A stretch of 15,194 bases of DNA from contig JABUSI010000090.1 in assembly GCA_021442745.1 (NCBI GenBank), positions 1 through 15,194 of the forward strand, given 5' to 3'. The number at the start of each line of letters is the position of its first letter. Positions within the stretch are counted from its first letter, which is position 1. This stretch comes from Erysipelotrichaceae bacterium. Its GTDB lineage: Bacteria > Bacillota_I > Bacilli_A > Erysipelotrichales > Erysipelotrichaceae. Shown one piece after another: positions 15,006 through 15,194 of the stretch. The position numbers were made by a program, and so were the translations under genes. The notes beneath the pieces were generated by a model. It did not search any database. It was not told the origin of the DNA and was given only the letters and a program-made list of their open reading frames with translations.

Positions 15006-15194
15006 TTATTTTACAACTCTCATGAACCGTTCGGTAATCTGTTTCGGACGGGTAATTGCTCCTCCGACTACCGCACAGTGTACACCGATTTCCAAAGCAC
15101 CCTTCAGATCTTCCGGTGTATTGATCTTACCTTCCGCAATCAATACGGACTTTGTCAGATCCTTAACCAGCCGTTTCATCAACGGGAAGTTCGG
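15006..15194 (-). CDS. nanE: N-acetylmannosamine-6-phosphate 2-epimerase NanE, C-terminal 62 residues (5' end outside window)
   Basis: The visible part ends with AEGKINTPEDLKGALEIGVH, followed by CAVVGGAITRPKQITERF, which matches the phosphate-binding end of NanE TIM barrels (IAEG and VVGGAITRP motifs). NanE converts N-acetylmannosamine-6-phosphate to N-acetylglucosamine-6-phosphate in sialic acid or ManNAc breakdown. The gene is complete at its 3' end and followed by four more in-frame stop codons and a terminator; the start is beyond the window, so length and neighbours (nanA, nanK, a transporter) cannot be checked here. Confidence 0.9.
   Translation of the reverse strand, partial: PNFPLMKRLVKDLTKSVLIAEGKINTPEDLKGALEIGVHCAVVGGAITRPKQITERFMRVVK

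Overview
The window looks like a chromosomal piece of a low-to-moderate GC Gram-positive bacterium (Bacillota; an Erysipelotrichia- or Clostridia-type commensal is my best guess). The grounds are strong AGGAGG-type ribosome binding sites, a perfect CcpA catabolite-response (cre) box, lipoboxes typical of Gram-positive lipoproteins, an Opp/Dpp peptide importer, an ascorbate-family PTS and a PRD-type PTS regulator. Taxonomy cannot be fixed from the sequence alone. Nothing in the window looks like a mobile element, phage, CRISPR array, tRNA or rRNA.

Region 1 (1-8174) is a peptide uptake and hydrolysis block. A tight minus-strand operon runs from 6751 down to 60: an M24-family metallopeptidase, oppB, oppC, oppD, oppF and, last, the binding lipoprotein oppA, ending in a hairpin terminator. 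Across a 248-bp intergenic region a second, different M24 peptidase (7000-8142) is transcribed divergently. That region holds one perfect and two imperfect cre-like boxes, an 8-bp inverted repeat and a candidate sigma-A promoter for the opp operon. The likely logic is carbon-repressed import of peptides followed by cleavage, perhaps of proline-containing peptides, by two cytoplasmic M24 enzymes.

Region 2 (8178-9060) is a two-gene minus-strand unit: a small membrane-anchored protein followed, with a 1-nt gap, by a lipoprotein. Both are of unknown function. Region 3 (9030-13103) is a PTS operon: a PRD regulator with a GatB-like domain and two tandem EIIA domains, then a UlaB-like EIIB and a UlaA-like EIIC. 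There is no free EIIA gene and no catabolic enzyme, so the regulator may also act as the phosphocarrier.

Region 4 (13129-15194), all minus strand, holds a seven-helix membrane GGDEF protein, a Nudix hydrolase and the 3' end of nanE (N-acetylmannosamine-6-phosphate 2-epimerase), each followed by its own terminator. The Nudix promoter appears to be embedded in the nanE terminator. No gene-free stretch exceeds 300 bp; the longest are the 248-bp divergent region (6752-6999), 148 bp upstream of the PTS regulator and 134 bp between the GGDEF and Nudix genes.
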